From an uncultured Collinsella sp. (GTDB taxonomy: Bacteria; Actinomycetota; Coriobacteriia; Coriobacteriales; Coriobacteriaceae): a stretch of 63,480 nucleotides of DNA. Position numbers and translations under genes: made by a program. The stretch is from positions 1 through 63,480 of the forward strand of contig CABVDE010000005.1 of assembly GCA_902496945.1 (NCBI GenBank), written 5' to 3'. Shown here piece by piece: positions 25,780 to 34,480 of the stretch (position 1 is the first letter of the stretch; each line of letters begins with the position of its first letter). Below the pieces are notes generated by a model. That model saw only the letters and a program-made list of their open reading frames with translations, did no database searches and was not told the origin of the DNA.

Positions 25780-27363
25780 TTACAGCTCGTAGAGCGTGGT
25801 GAACTTGTCCTGCAGGTAGCTGCAGTAGTAACGGGCGTCAAAGGCCATACCGCAGGCGCCCGAAATAAGCTCCGGCGCGTCTTTGGCGCGGCCCCACTGC
25901 CAAATGTGCTCGCCCAGCCAGGCGCGGACGGGCGCCAGATCGCCGCTCGAGCAGGCACCGGTAAGGTCGACGCCGTCGCGGCACATGGCCGGCACGAACA
26001 TGGCGTCGTAGGCGCTGCCCAGCGCATACGTGGGGAAGTAGCCAAACGAGCCACCGCTCCAGTGCGTATCCTGCAGGCAGCCGCGCGTGTCGTCGGGAAC
26101 GGGAATGCCCAGGTACTCGTTCATAAAGCGGTTCCAAAGCGCGGGGATGTCCTTGGCCGTGGCCTCGCCGGCAAACAGCATGTGCTCAATCTCGTAGCGC
26201 ACCATAACGTGCAGCGGATAGGTGAGCTCGTCGGCCTCGGTGCGGATCAACGACGGCTGCGCGATGTTCACGGCACGGTAGAGCGTGTCCTCGTCAACAG
26301 CGCCGTAGACCTCGGGCGCATGACGACGCAGCACCTCGAGCAGCGGATCCATAAAGGCGCGGCTGCGACCCACAGTGTTCTCGAAGAAGCGGCTCTGGCT
26401 CTCGTGGATGCCCATGGAGGTACCGCCCTCCAGGCACGTGCGCGCATAGGCGGGGTTCACGCCCAACTCGTACATGGCGTGACCGGCCTCGTGGATGATG
26501 CTGTAGACGTTGGAGATGCAATCGTCCTCGTAGATGTGCGTGGCGATGCGCGCGTCGCCCACCGAGAAGCCCTCGCTAAACGGATGCTCGGTAAAGGCGA
26601 GCGTGGTGTCGTTCAGATCCAGGCCGACGAGCTTCATCAGGTCAAAGCTTATCGCGCGCTGCGCGGCTTCGGGCACATGGGCATGCAAAAAATCGGCCGC
26701 CGGCTGCTGGCCGCGCTCGCCGATAGCGTGCACGAGCGGCACGACCGTGGCCTTGACCTCGTCGCAAAACGCGTCAAAGCTCTTGGCGGAAAGGCCGCGC
26801 TCGTACTGGTCGAGCCACACGTCGTATGGATCGCGCTTGGGGTCCATGAGCTCGGCCTGATGCTTAAGCTGTCCGACGATTCTATCCACATAGGGTTCAA
26901 AGCTAGCCCAGTCGTTGGCTGCCTTGGCCTTGTGCCACACGGCGTCGGCCTCGCAGGTGAGCCTGGTCCAGGCCTCGGCCTCCTCGGTGGGGATGGCGCT
27001 GGCCTCGCGCTGGTCGCGGCCGAGCACGCGAATCTCGTCGAGCAGCTGCGGGTCGTCGATACGACCGCCCGCAACCGTCTCGCGCGCCAGCGAGCGCACG
27101 AGCTCAACGGACTTTTCGCTGGTCAGGAGCTTGTGATGTTCGCCGGCAAGGGTGCCCATGGCGTCGGCGCGGGCGGCGGCGCCGTTGACGGGGGCAATTG
27201 TCGCGCCATCGAACTCGGCAATCTTGAGCAGATACTCGCGGGTCCACAGCTTGCCCTCGAGCTTGCGGAACTTTTTGACGGCCTTATCTACCCTCTCGGC
27301 CTTCATGCCCTTGGCGGCCTTTGCTACGGCGGCCTTGGCCTTCTTATCGATTTTCTTTCCCAT
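25780..27363 (-). CDS. M32 family zinc carboxypeptidase
   Basis: 527 residues. The zinc motif is IIHEAGHAMYELG, with HEAGH in place of the more common HEFGH. Downstream the M32-specific segment MGIHESQSRFFENTVGRS supplies the third ligand. M32 enzymes (Thermus Taq carboxypeptidase family) remove C-terminal residues from peptides in the cytoplasm, and the usual length is about 500. The N-terminal ~30 residues are very lysine/alanine rich (KKIDKKAKAAVAKAAKG), an extension not typical of the family. ATG 27363 follows AAGGA. It is divergent from the pheST operon. Confidence 0.88.
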   Translation of the reverse strand: MGKKIDKKAKAAVAKAAKGMKAERVDKAVKKFRKLEGKLWTREYLLKIAEFDGATIAPVNGAAARADAMGTLAGEHHKLLTSEKSVELVRSLARETVAGGRIDDPQLLDEIRVLGRDQREASAIPTEEAEAWTRLTCEADAVWHKAKAANDWASFEPYVDRIVGQLKHQAELMDPKRDPYDVWLDQYERGLSAKSFDAFCDEVKATVVPLVHAIGERGQQPAADFLHAHVPEAAQRAISFDLMKLVGLDLNDTTLAFTEHPFSEGFSVGDARIATHIYEDDCISNVYSIIHEAGHAMYELGVNPAYARTCLEGGTSMGIHESQSRFFENTVGRSRAFMDPLLEVLRRHAPEVYGAVDEDTLYRAVNIAQPSLIRTEADELTYPLHVMVRYEIEHMLFAGEATAKDIPALWNRFMNEYLGIPVPDDTRGCLQDTHWSGGSFGYFPTYALGSAYDAMFVPAMCRDGVDLTGACSSGDLAPVRAWLGEHIWQWGRAKDAPELISGACGMAFDARYYCSYLQDKFTTLYEL

Positions 27364-27499
27364 ACCATATCCTTGATCTCGCAGGCCGAGCGCCGCAGGC
27401 GGGTGCAGGGCCAGTTTGCACAGCTACCTGCCTTGTACCCAGCGCGAACAAAACGGAACGCGGCGATGCGCTCACACAATGTGGTATCCTATAGCCCAA

Positions 27500-27783
27500 T
27501 GCGTTGACGGAGAGGGTTTTGCCCGCCGCGTCGCCGGCAAGAGAGGGAAGGTCATGGGCTGCAAGCCTTCCTGCGGTGGCAAGGGCCAAGCGTTCACTCC
27601 CGAGCAGCGACCTCAACGGGCGCGCGGCCAGCGGCGGCGAAGCCCCAGTAGGGAAGCCGTGAGCCTCGCGACAAGGGGCACAGAGTGGGCACGGCGGGCC
27701 AGACATCCGCCGGGTCAAACAAGGTGGTACCGCGGAATTCAACCGTCCTTGGGCAATGCACATGCCCGAGGACGGTTTTTTGT
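27500..27783 (+). promoter_or_regulatory. T-box leader controlling pheST
   Basis: The T-box core AAGGTGGTACCGCGG is at 27721-27735 and its TGGT can pair with the ACCA end of uncharged tRNA. It is followed by an intrinsic terminator: ACCGTCCT (27742-27749) pairs with AGGACGGT (27769-27776), with an inner GGGCA/TGCCC pair and a TTTTTT tail. The preceding ~220 nt form the Stem I region and begin near GTTGACGGAGAGG. I could not place the specifier codon with confidence. The expected specifier is TTC, and a TTC lies in the stretch GCCTTCC around 27568. The leader ends about 85 nt before pheS, as usual for aminoacyl-tRNA synthetase T-boxes. Confidence 0.87.
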
Positions 27784-27866
27784 TACCGAACCGGGCCGCG
27801 CATCCGCAGCATCGGGCGGCGTCAGCCATCCCGGAGCGCGGATACGCGAGAGACGAAAGGGAAGAC

Positions 27867-28943
27867 ATGAGTCTGATTGATGATCTGGTCAAACTCGAGG
27901 AAGAGGCCAAGGAGCTCGTCGCTGGCGCCGACGACGCCGCCAAGCTCGAGGCCGCGCGCGTTGAGCTGCTCGGCCGCAAGGGTCGTATTACCGGCCTGAT
28001 GCGCATGATGGGCAAGCTCGCCCCTGAGGATCGCCCCATCATGGGCAAGCGCGCCAACGAGATGCGCCAGTTGATCGAGGGCATGCTCGACGAGCGCACC
28101 ACCGAGATGAAGGCCGCCGCCCTCAAGCATGCGCTCGAGCACGAGGCTGTCGACATCACGCTGCCGGGCATCCGTCCGCAGATCGGCCACCAGCACCTGA
28201 TCAAGCAGATCATCGAGGAGGCCGAGGACATCTTCTGCGGCATCGGCTACACCGTCGAGTCCGGCCCCATGGTCGATACCTCCTACTATAACTTCACCGC
28301 GCTCAACGCGCCCATGGATCATCCGAGCCGTTCGGCCCGCGACACGTTCTACGTGGTTGACAACAACCCCGGCAGCGTCGCGCACCCCGAGGCTCACGCC
28401 CACGGCGAGTCCGATGTGCTGCTGCGCACCCAGACCTCGGGCGTGCAGATCCACACCATGGAGTCGCAGAAGCCGCCCATCTACATGATCTGCCCGGGCA
28501 CCGTCTACCGTCCCGACACGGCCGACGCCTGCCACCTGCCGCAGTTCAACCAGATTGAGGGCCTGGTCGTCGACGAGGGCATCACCTTTGGCGACCTGAA
28601 GGGCACGCTCGACTACTTTGTTAAGTGCATGTTTGGCGAGGACCGCAAGACGCGTTACCGCCCGCACTTCTTCCCCTTCACCGAGCCCAGCTGCGAGGTT
28701 GACGTGAGCTGCCACGTGTGCGGCGGCAAGGGCTGCAACTTCTGCAAGCACAGCGGCTGGATCGAGATCCTGGGCTGCGGCATGGTCGACCCCAACGTCC
28801 TCATCAATTGCGGCATCGACCCCGAGAAGTACACCGGCTTCGCCTTTGGCATTGGCGCCGAGCGCGTCGCGGCCCTGCGCTACGACCTGCCCGACCTGCG
28901 CACGCTCATGACTGGTGATATGCGCTTCCTTAACCAGTTCTAG
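27867..28943 (+). CDS. pheS: Phenylalanine-tRNA ligase alpha subunit
   Basis: 358 residues from ATG 27867, with AAAGGG upstream. The longer frame runs into the T-box terminator and is not coding. The N-terminal coiled coil (MSLIDDLVKLEEEAKELV) binds tRNA. Class II catalytic motifs follow: motif 2 around FFPFTEPSCEVD and motif 3 at GFAFGIGAERVAALRYDLPD. An insert with cysteines (CHVCGGKGCNFCKHSGW) matches the normal bacterial PheS sequence. With PheT it forms the alpha2-beta2 enzyme. Expression is set by the T-box leader in response to uncharged tRNA-Phe. A tRNA-Phe gene is present at 55662. Confidence 0.96.
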   Translation: MSLIDDLVKLEEEAKELVAGADDAAKLEAARVELLGRKGRITGLMRMMGKLAPEDRPIMGKRANEMRQLIEGMLDERTTEMKAAALKHALEHEAVDITLPGIRPQIGHQHLIKQIIEEAEDIFCGIGYTVESGPMVDTSYYNFTALNAPMDHPSRSARDTFYVVDNNPGSVAHPEAHAHGESDVLLRTQTSGVQIHTMESQKPPIYMICPGTVYRPDTADACHLPQFNQIEGLVVDEGITFGDLKGTLDYFVKCMFGEDRKTRYRPHFFPFTEPSCEVDVSCHVCGGKGCNFCKHSGWIEILGCGMVDPNVLINCGIDPEKYTGFAFGIGAERVAALRYDLPDLRTLMTGDMRFLNQF

Positions 28944-29012
28944 AACGCTTGCTTCTTAGTTGAAGTTTTCCGTCTGCAGCTCTGCAGACTTCCGATATGA
29001 AAGGAGAGCTAG

Positions 29013-31466
29013 ATGCGCGTTTCTTACGACTGGCTCAAGACCATGATCGATATTCCGGAGGATCCCAAGACCCTTTCGGACGAATATATCCGTACCGGCA
29101 CCGAGGTCGAGGCGATCGACACTGTGGGCGAGTCCTTCGACCGTGTGGTGACCGCCAAGGTGCTCACCAAGGCCCCGCATCCCGATAGCGACCACATGTA
29201 TGTGTGCTCGGTTGACGTGGGCGACAAGAACCTCGACGCCGACGGCAATCCCGCTCCGCTGCAGATCGTCTGCGGCGCACAGAACTTCGAGGCCGGCGAC
29301 CACATCGTCACGGCCATGATCGGCGCCGTGCTGCCCGGTGACGTCAAGATCAAGAAGAGCAAGCTCCGCGGCGTCGTGTCCATGGGCATGAACTGCTCCG
29401 CGCGCGAGCTCGGCCTGGGCGGCGACCACTCCGGTATCATGATCCTGCCCGAAGACACGCCCTGCGGCATGCCGTTTGCCGAGTACGTGGGCTCGAGCGA
29501 CACCGTGCTCGACTGCGAGATCACGCCCAACCGCCCCGACTGCCTGTCCATGATCGGCATGGCCCGCGAGACCGGCGCCATCTTCGATCGCGATTTCCAC
29601 GTTGAGCTGCCTGCCATCAAGGTCGAGACCGGCCGCGCGACCGACGACGAGCTTTCCGTTGAGATTGCCGACGAGGGCCTGTGCGACCGCTACGTTGCCC
29701 GCATCGTGCGCAACGTGAAGGTCGGCCCGTCGCCCGACTGGATGGTCAAGCGCCTCAACGCCCTGGGCGTGCGCCCGCACAACAACATCGTCGACATCAC
29801 CAACTACGTGATGATGCTCACCGGTCAGCCGCTGCACGCCTTTGACCTTGACACCTTTGCCGAGCGCGATGGCAGGCGCCGCGTGGTGGTTCGCGCCGCC
29901 CAGCAGGACGAGAAGTTCACGACTCTCGACGGCGAGGAGCGCGTGCTCGACGCCGGCATGGGCCTCATCACCGACGGCGAGCGTCCCGTGGCGCTGGCCG
30001 GTGTCATGGGCGGCATGGATTCCGAGATCGAGGACGATACCGTCGACGTGATGGTCGAGAGCGCCTGCTTCAACGCCGGTCGCACCTCGCACACCAGCCG
30101 CGACCTGTCGCTGATCTCCGACGCCTCCATCCGCTTTGAGCGCCAGGTCGACGAGGCCGGCTGCGTGGACGTCGCCAATGTGACGTGCGCGCTCATCGAG
30201 GAGATTGCCGGCGGCGAGGTCGCTCCCGGCTACATCGACGTGTTCCCCGCGCCCAAGACCATCGACAGCATTAAGCTTCGTCTGGCCCGCGTGCACGCCA
30301 TCTGCGGCGCCGACATCGAGCCCGACTTTATCGAGCGCTCGCTCACCCGCTTGGGCTGCACCGTCGAGCGCGACGGCGAGGACTTTATCGTCACCCCGCC
30401 GAGCTTCCGTCCCGACCTGCCGCGCGAGATTGACCTGATCGAGGAGGTCCTGCGCCTGTGGGGCATGGGCCGCGTGACGGCGACCATTCCGGCTGCCAAG
30501 AACCACATCGGCGGCCTGACCCGCGAGCAGAAGCTCACCCGCAAGGTCAGCGAGATCCTGCGCGCCTGCGGCCTCAACGAGACCACGACCTTTGGCTTTG
30601 CCGCACCGGGCGACCTGGAGAAGATCGGCATGTCCACCGAGGGCCGCGGCTGCCCCGTGGTGCTCATGAACCCGCTGGTGGCCGAGCAGACCGAGATGCG
30701 CCGCTCGCTGCTGCCGGGCCTGCTGCAGTCTGTGGCCTACAACGAGGCTCACGGCACGCCCAACGTGCATCTGTACGAGGTCGGCAGCCTGTTCCACGGT
30801 CGCGAGAATGCCAGCCTGCCCAAGGAGACCAAGTCCGTGGCGGGCGTGCTCTCGGGCCAGTGGAGCGAGCAGTCCTGGAACATGAAGTATCGCAAGCTGC
30901 GCTTCTTCTTTGGCAAGGGCATCGTTGAGGAGCTGCTCGCCCAGCTGCGCATCGAGAAAATTCGCTTCCGTCCCGTCGAGGGCGAGGGCTATGCCTTCCT
31001 GCAGCCGGGTCGTGCGGCCGAGGTCCTGTCTGGCGGCACTGTGCTGGGCTGGGTCGGCGAGATCCATCCCGAGGCGCGCGAGGCCTGTGGCATCGACGAG
31101 GTCGTCGTTGCCTTTGAGCTCGATCTGGACAAGCTGATCAAGGGTGCCCGCAACCAGGAGAACTACCGTGAGTTCTCGCAGTACCCGGCCGTTGAGCACG
31201 ACCTTGCTATCGTGGTCGACAACTCCGTGACCTGTGAGGATCTTGAGCGCCGCATTACCAGCGCCGGCGGCAAGCTGCTCGAGGGCGTGCGCCTGTTCGA
31301 CGTCTACCGCGATCCCATCCGCATCGGTGCGGGCAAGAAGTCCATGGCCTTCGCGCTTACGTATCGCTCCGACGACCACACGCTCACCAGCGAAGAGGTC
31401 GAGAAGGCACACCAGAAGATCGTCACCAAGGTGTGCAAGGGCGTGAACGGCGAGGTCCGCGGCTAG
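29013..31466 (+). CDS. pheT: Phenylalanine-tRNA ligase beta subunit
   Basis: 817 residues, normal length. MRVSYDWLKTMIDIP opens the protein. Residues ~40-155 are the OB-fold tRNA-binding domain, followed by B3/B4 editing, B5 and the inactive class II core. The C-terminal FDX-ACB domain contains FSQYPAVEHDLAIVVD and SLAFALTYRS-like strands (here SMAFALTYRSDDHTLT). ATG 29013 has AAAGGAG at a good distance. The 69-nt gap after pheS holds a small hairpin GTCTGCAG-ct-CTGCAGAC. Co-transcribed with pheS under the T-box. Confidence 0.96.
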   Translation: MRVSYDWLKTMIDIPEDPKTLSDEYIRTGTEVEAIDTVGESFDRVVTAKVLTKAPHPDSDHMYVCSVDVGDKNLDADGNPAPLQIVCGAQNFEAGDHIVTAMIGAVLPGDVKIKKSKLRGVVSMGMNCSARELGLGGDHSGIMILPEDTPCGMPFAEYVGSSDTVLDCEITPNRPDCLSMIGMARETGAIFDRDFHVELPAIKVETGRATDDELSVEIADEGLCDRYVARIVRNVKVGPSPDWMVKRLNALGVRPHNNIVDITNYVMMLTGQPLHAFDLDTFAERDGRRRVVVRAAQQDEKFTTLDGEERVLDAGMGLITDGERPVALAGVMGGMDSEIEDDTVDVMVESACFNAGRTSHTSRDLSLISDASIRFERQVDEAGCVDVANVTCALIEEIAGGEVAPGYIDVFPAPKTIDSIKLRLARVHAICGADIEPDFIERSLTRLGCTVERDGEDFIVTPPSFRPDLPREIDLIEEVLRLWGMGRVTATIPAAKNHIGGLTREQKLTRKVSEILRACGLNETTTFGFAAPGDLEKIGMSTEGRGCPVVLMNPLVAEQTEMRRSLLPGLLQSVAYNEAHGTPNVHLYEVGSLFHGRENASLPKETKSVAGVLSGQWSEQSWNMKYRKLRFFFGKGIVEELLAQLRIEKIRFRPVEGEGYAFLQPGRAAEVLSGGTVLGWVGEIHPEAREACGIDEVVVAFELDLDKLIKGARNQENYREFSQYPAVEHDLAIVVDNSVTCEDLERRITSAGGKLLEGVRLFDVYRDPIRIGAGKKSMAFALTYRSDDHTLTSEEVEKAHQKIVTKVCKGVNGEVRG

Positions 31467-31544
31467 TATATACGGCCCGAGTTGACGCGCGACGGCCTGA
31501 TCGCGTCGCCGCCCTCAGGACCTTGCGTCTATGACAAGCGTATT

Positions 31545-31584
31545 GCAAACGGCGTGCTGCTTTTATGGCGGCGCGCCGTTTTGC
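31545..31584 (+). terminator. Probable pheT terminator
   Basis: GCAAACGGCGTGCTGC pairs with GCGGCGCGCCGTTTTGC, with one mismatch, around a TTTTATG loop. It lies 78 nt after the pheT stop. Confidence 0.55.
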
Positions 31585-31600
31585 TATCATAGCCTGCGGC

Positions 31601-31628
31601 GTGTTACGAATCGTTCGATACGTAACAC
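31601..31628 (+). promoter_or_regulatory. NikR-type operator upstream of the nickel transporter
   Basis: GTGTTAC, 14-nt spacer, GTAACAC. The spacer is itself partly symmetrical (TCG...CGA). This agrees with the GTGTTAC-N13/14-GTAACAC consensus proposed for NikR in delta-proteobacteria (my recollection of comparative genomics work). It ends 57 nt before the nikM start. It suggests nickel-dependent repression; nikR itself is not in the window. Confidence 0.65.
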
Positions 31629-31685
31629 TGACAATATGGTTCAAACGGCGTTGCAGCCCCGCGCGCCGACAATCGGGAGGCGTAT

Positions 31686-32771
31686 ATGCACATTCCAGAT
31701 AATTACCTGTCCCCGCAGACCGATGCCGTCATGGCAGTGGCAATGGTCCCCGTGTGGGTCCACTGTATCAAGAAGGTGCGCGCCACGCTCGATCGCGAGC
31801 ACATGGCCTTCCTGGGCATTTGTGCTGCGTTCTCCTTCTTGCTCATGATGTTCAACGTGCCGCTGCCCGGCGGCACCACGGGTCACGCCGTCGGCGGTGC
31901 GCTCATCGCGCTGCTACTGGGACCCGAGGCCGCGGCTATCGCGGTTTCGGTCGCGCTGGCGCTGCAGGCGCTGCTGTTTGGCGACGGCGGCATTCTGTCC
32001 TTTGGCGCCAACTGCTTTAACATGGCTTTTGTTCTGCCGTTTGCCGCTGCCATCGTGTTCCGTGCGCTCAACAGCCGTCTGCACGACAAGAGCTGGGGAA
32101 CCTCGGTCTCGGCCATCGTGAGCGGCTGGGTCGGCCTATGCCTGGCGGCTCTGTGCGCAGCGATTGAGTTCGGTATTCAGCCGATGCTCTTCACCAACGC
32201 CTCGGGCGCGCCGCTGTACTGTCCTTTCCCGCTGTCCATCGCTATCCCTGCCATGATGATTCCGCATATGCTGGTTGCCGGCGTGGTCGAGGGCGTGGCG
32301 ACGACCGCCATCTACGGTTTTATCAAGAAGACGGCACCGGGCATTATCGTCGGCCCCGAGGCCGTCGATGGCCAGCTTACCGCCGATGGCGCTGCCGCCA
32401 AGAAGACCTCGCTGATTCCCACGCTTATCCTGGTTGCTGTGCTCGTTGTGGCCACGCCGCTGGGCCTGCTGGCAACCGGTGACGCCTGGGGCGAGTGGGA
32501 TGCCGAGGGCGCCGCGGTTGCCGTCCAGGAGGCTGGCGACGACAGCCTGCAGGCTTCGGTCGGCTTGGATGCTCCGACGTTTGCCGATGTGCTGCCCACG
32601 GGAGATTACCTGCAGGCCTATTCCGAGGAGCAGGGTCTTGGCTTTGCCGGCCAGGCTGCTATGTATATCCTTTCGGGCGTGATTGGCGTGGCGGTACTTA
32701 CCATCGCGTTCCGCCTGATCTCGCTGACGGTTAAGGAAAGCGGGGCACATGGCAACGGTCGAGCTGCCTAG
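31686..32771 (+). CDS. nikMN: ECF nickel transporter S component NikMN (CbiM-type fused to PDGLE region)
   Basis: 361 residues. MHIPDNYLSP is the CbiM/NikM start, in which the N-terminal Met-His binds the metal. Seven membrane segments follow, with GHAVGGALIALLLGPEAA. The C-terminal third (LIPTLILVAVLVVATPLGLLATGDAWGEW, here quoted in parts: ATPLGLLATGDAWGEW and a last membrane helix) resembles the NikN/PDGLE module found fused in nickel systems. With the Q permease and O ATPase downstream it forms an energy-coupling importer. Cobalt is possible, but the operator and fusion favour nickel. GGGAGG lies before the ATG. Confidence 0.85.
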   Translation: MHIPDNYLSPQTDAVMAVAMVPVWVHCIKKVRATLDREHMAFLGICAAFSFLLMMFNVPLPGGTTGHAVGGALIALLLGPEAAAIAVSVALALQALLFGDGGILSFGANCFNMAFVLPFAAAIVFRALNSRLHDKSWGTSVSAIVSGWVGLCLAALCAAIEFGIQPMLFTNASGAPLYCPFPLSIAIPAMMIPHMLVAGVVEGVATTAIYGFIKKTAPGIIVGPEAVDGQLTADGAAAKKTSLIPTLILVAVLVVATPLGLLATGDAWGEWDAEGAAVAVQEAGDDSLQASVGLDAPTFADVLPTGDYLQAYSEEQGLGFAGQAAMYILSGVIGVAVLTIAFRLISLTVKESGAHGNGRAA

Positions 32772-33585
32772 CTGGCTTGCGGCCGAGGAGCGATACGAGC
32801 CCACGGGCGCTCGGCATCGCGTGATGCAAAAGAACGTCCTGCACCTGGCGAGCCTGCTTGAGCGGGTTCGCCTGGGCGGTGGCGCACACAAGGGCGGGTC
32901 GATGATCGACCGCGCCCTTTCTAGCGTTTCGGCCCCGGTGCGGCTGGTGGGGATGTTCGTCTGCATCCTGTGCGTGTGCCTGACGCAAAGCCCGCTGTAC
33001 CTCATGTTGATGGCGGCCGTCGCATTGGTGCTGGTTGCGGTGCGCCCTGCACGCGGGCTGCGCGCGACCTTTGTGCCGGCACTCGGTGCCGCGGGACTCG
33101 CGGTGGTCTTGGCACTGCCGGCCTTGCTGTTGGGTGCTTCTGCTACGGGCGCCATGCTCAAAATTGCGCTCAAGACGTTCATCAACGTGTCGCTCGTGCT
33201 GGGGGTCTCGTGGACACTCACCTGGAGCCGCATGTCGGCGGCGCTCAAGATGCTGCATCTGCCCGATGAAGTCATCTTTACGTTCGATATGGCGCTCAAG
33301 CACATCGAGGTGCTGGGACGTACGGCGCACGATCTGTGCGAATCGGTCATGCTGCGCAGCATCGGTTCTGCGCCTGAGGGATTTTCACGCACCGACTCGG
33401 TGGCGGGTATCATGGGCATGACGTATATCAAGGGGATGGAATGCAGCCGCGCAATGGACGAGGCCATGCTCTGCCGCGGCTTCACTGGCGCGTATCCGGC
33501 GCCCGCGCGGAGTGGACTTAGCTGGCGCGATACGGTTTATGCGGCCGCCGTAGCGTTTCTTGCGGTGCTGTGTGCCGCGCTGTAG
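32749..33585 (+). CDS. nikQ: ECF transporter T component (CbiQ/NikQ permease)
   Basis: 278 residues. A soluble N-terminus of about 50 residues is followed by four to six hydrophobic segments and the family's cytoplasmic coupling helices, seen in LRSIGSAPEGF and MDEAMLCRGFTG. The second contains the conserved A-x-x-x-R-G coupling motif that contacts the ATPase. It overlaps nikMN by 23 nt, so translation is coupled. It transmits ATPase movement to the substrate-binding component in the membrane. Confidence 0.85.
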   Translation: MATVELPSWLAAEERYEPTGARHRVMQKNVLHLASLLERVRLGGGAHKGGSMIDRALSSVSAPVRLVGMFVCILCVCLTQSPLYLMLMAAVALVLVAVRPARGLRATFVPALGAAGLAVVLALPALLLGASATGAMLKIALKTFINVSLVLGVSWTLTWSRMSAALKMLHLPDEVIFTFDMALKHIEVLGRTAHDLCESVMLRSIGSAPEGFSRTDSVAGIMGMTYIKGMECSRAMDEAMLCRGFTGAYPAPARSGLSWRDTVYAAAVAFLAVLCAAL

Positions 33586-33629
33586 CGCGGTCGGTCTGGC
33601 TGTCGATGTGAATAGGGAAGGGCGACGTT

Positions 33630-34400
33630 TTGGCAAGCGATAAGAATAGCGCGATGGGCACGAGCGGTGCCACCGGTGCCGAGACCACGCCGCTCATCGA
33701 GCTGCGCGACGTGGTGTTTTCCTATGCGGGGCATACGGTTGTCGACGGCGTTTCGCTGCAGGTAGACCGCGGCGAGCTCGTCGCCCTGCTCGGCCCCAAC
33801 GGCTGCGGCAAGACCACAATCATGCGCCTTATCAATGGCCTTGAGCTTGCCGACGCGGGCACGTATCTGTTTGACGGGCGCGTGGTTGACGCTGTGCATC
33901 TTAAAGACTCCGTGGCCGCCCAGCGCTTCCATCAGCGCGTGGGCTTCGTGTTTCAAAACGCCGATGCCCAGCTGTTTTGTGCCACAGTAGGTGAGGAGGT
34001 TGCCTTTGGCCCCGCACAGATGGGGCTGCCGGCAGACGAACTCGAGCGCCGTGTGCGCGATGCCATGGAACTGTTCCAGGTTGCCGACCTGGTCGATGCC
34101 TCGCCCTATCAGCTTTCGGGTGGCCAAAAGAAGCGCGTGGCGCTGGCGGCGGTCGTGTCGATGAATCCGGACATCTTGGTGCTCGACGAGCCGACTAACG
34201 GCCTCGATGAAGACTCGTGCGACATCGTGGTCAACTTTTTGCTGGCCTACGTTGCTGCCGGTAAGACGGTTTTGATGAGCACGCATCATCAGGATTTGGT
34301 ACGACGCTTTGGGGCCCGTGCGATCAACATCGATCGATATCACCACGTGGTTGAGGCGCCTGTGCCGTCGTATGGAACCGAAAGCGGCTCCGCGGAATAG
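33630..34400 (+). CDS. nikO: ECF transporter ATP-binding protein (CbiO/NikO)
   Basis: 256 residues. Walker A GPNGCGKTT, Q-loop VFQNADAQLF (typical of ECF ATPases), signature LSGGQKKRVALA, Walker B ILVLDEPTNGLDE and the switch His in MSTHHQDL are all present. TTG start at 33630 follows GGGAAGG; an ATG 24 nt downstream is an alternative. It is 44 nt after nikQ and presumably forms the ATPase homodimer of the same importer. The operon ends here. Confidence 0.9.
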   Translation: MASDKNSAMGTSGATGAETTPLIELRDVVFSYAGHTVVDGVSLQVDRGELVALLGPNGCGKTTIMRLINGLELADAGTYLFDGRVVDAVHLKDSVAAQRFHQRVGFVFQNADAQLFCATVGEEVAFGPAQMGLPADELERRVRDAMELFQVADLVDASPYQLSGGQKKRVALAAVVSMNPDILVLDEPTNGLDEDSCDIVVNFLLAYVAAGKTVLMSTHHQDLVRRFGARAINIDRYHHVVEAPVPSYGTESGSAE

Positions 34401-34480
34401 TTACTGCGTAGGGCATGCATAGCCGCCCGCGCGACTCTGCCGTGATGGTATAGTTATCCAGGTTTTTTATGGGGGTGGCT

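Noticed and set aside
25906..27507. 533-aa open frame opposite the M32 peptidase gene
   Set aside because: Antisense shadow with no homology pattern; the M32 motifs are on the other strand.
28956..31412. 818-aa open frame opposite pheT
   Set aside because: It is the complement of a well-recognised gene. High GC with G/C-ending codons keeps the opposite strand open; the translation is low-complexity (His, Ala, Gly, Val) with no domain.
31467..31685. Cobalamin riboswitch upstream of the CbiM-like gene
   Set aside because: No B12-box-like sequence was found; the clear signal is a protein-type palindrome.
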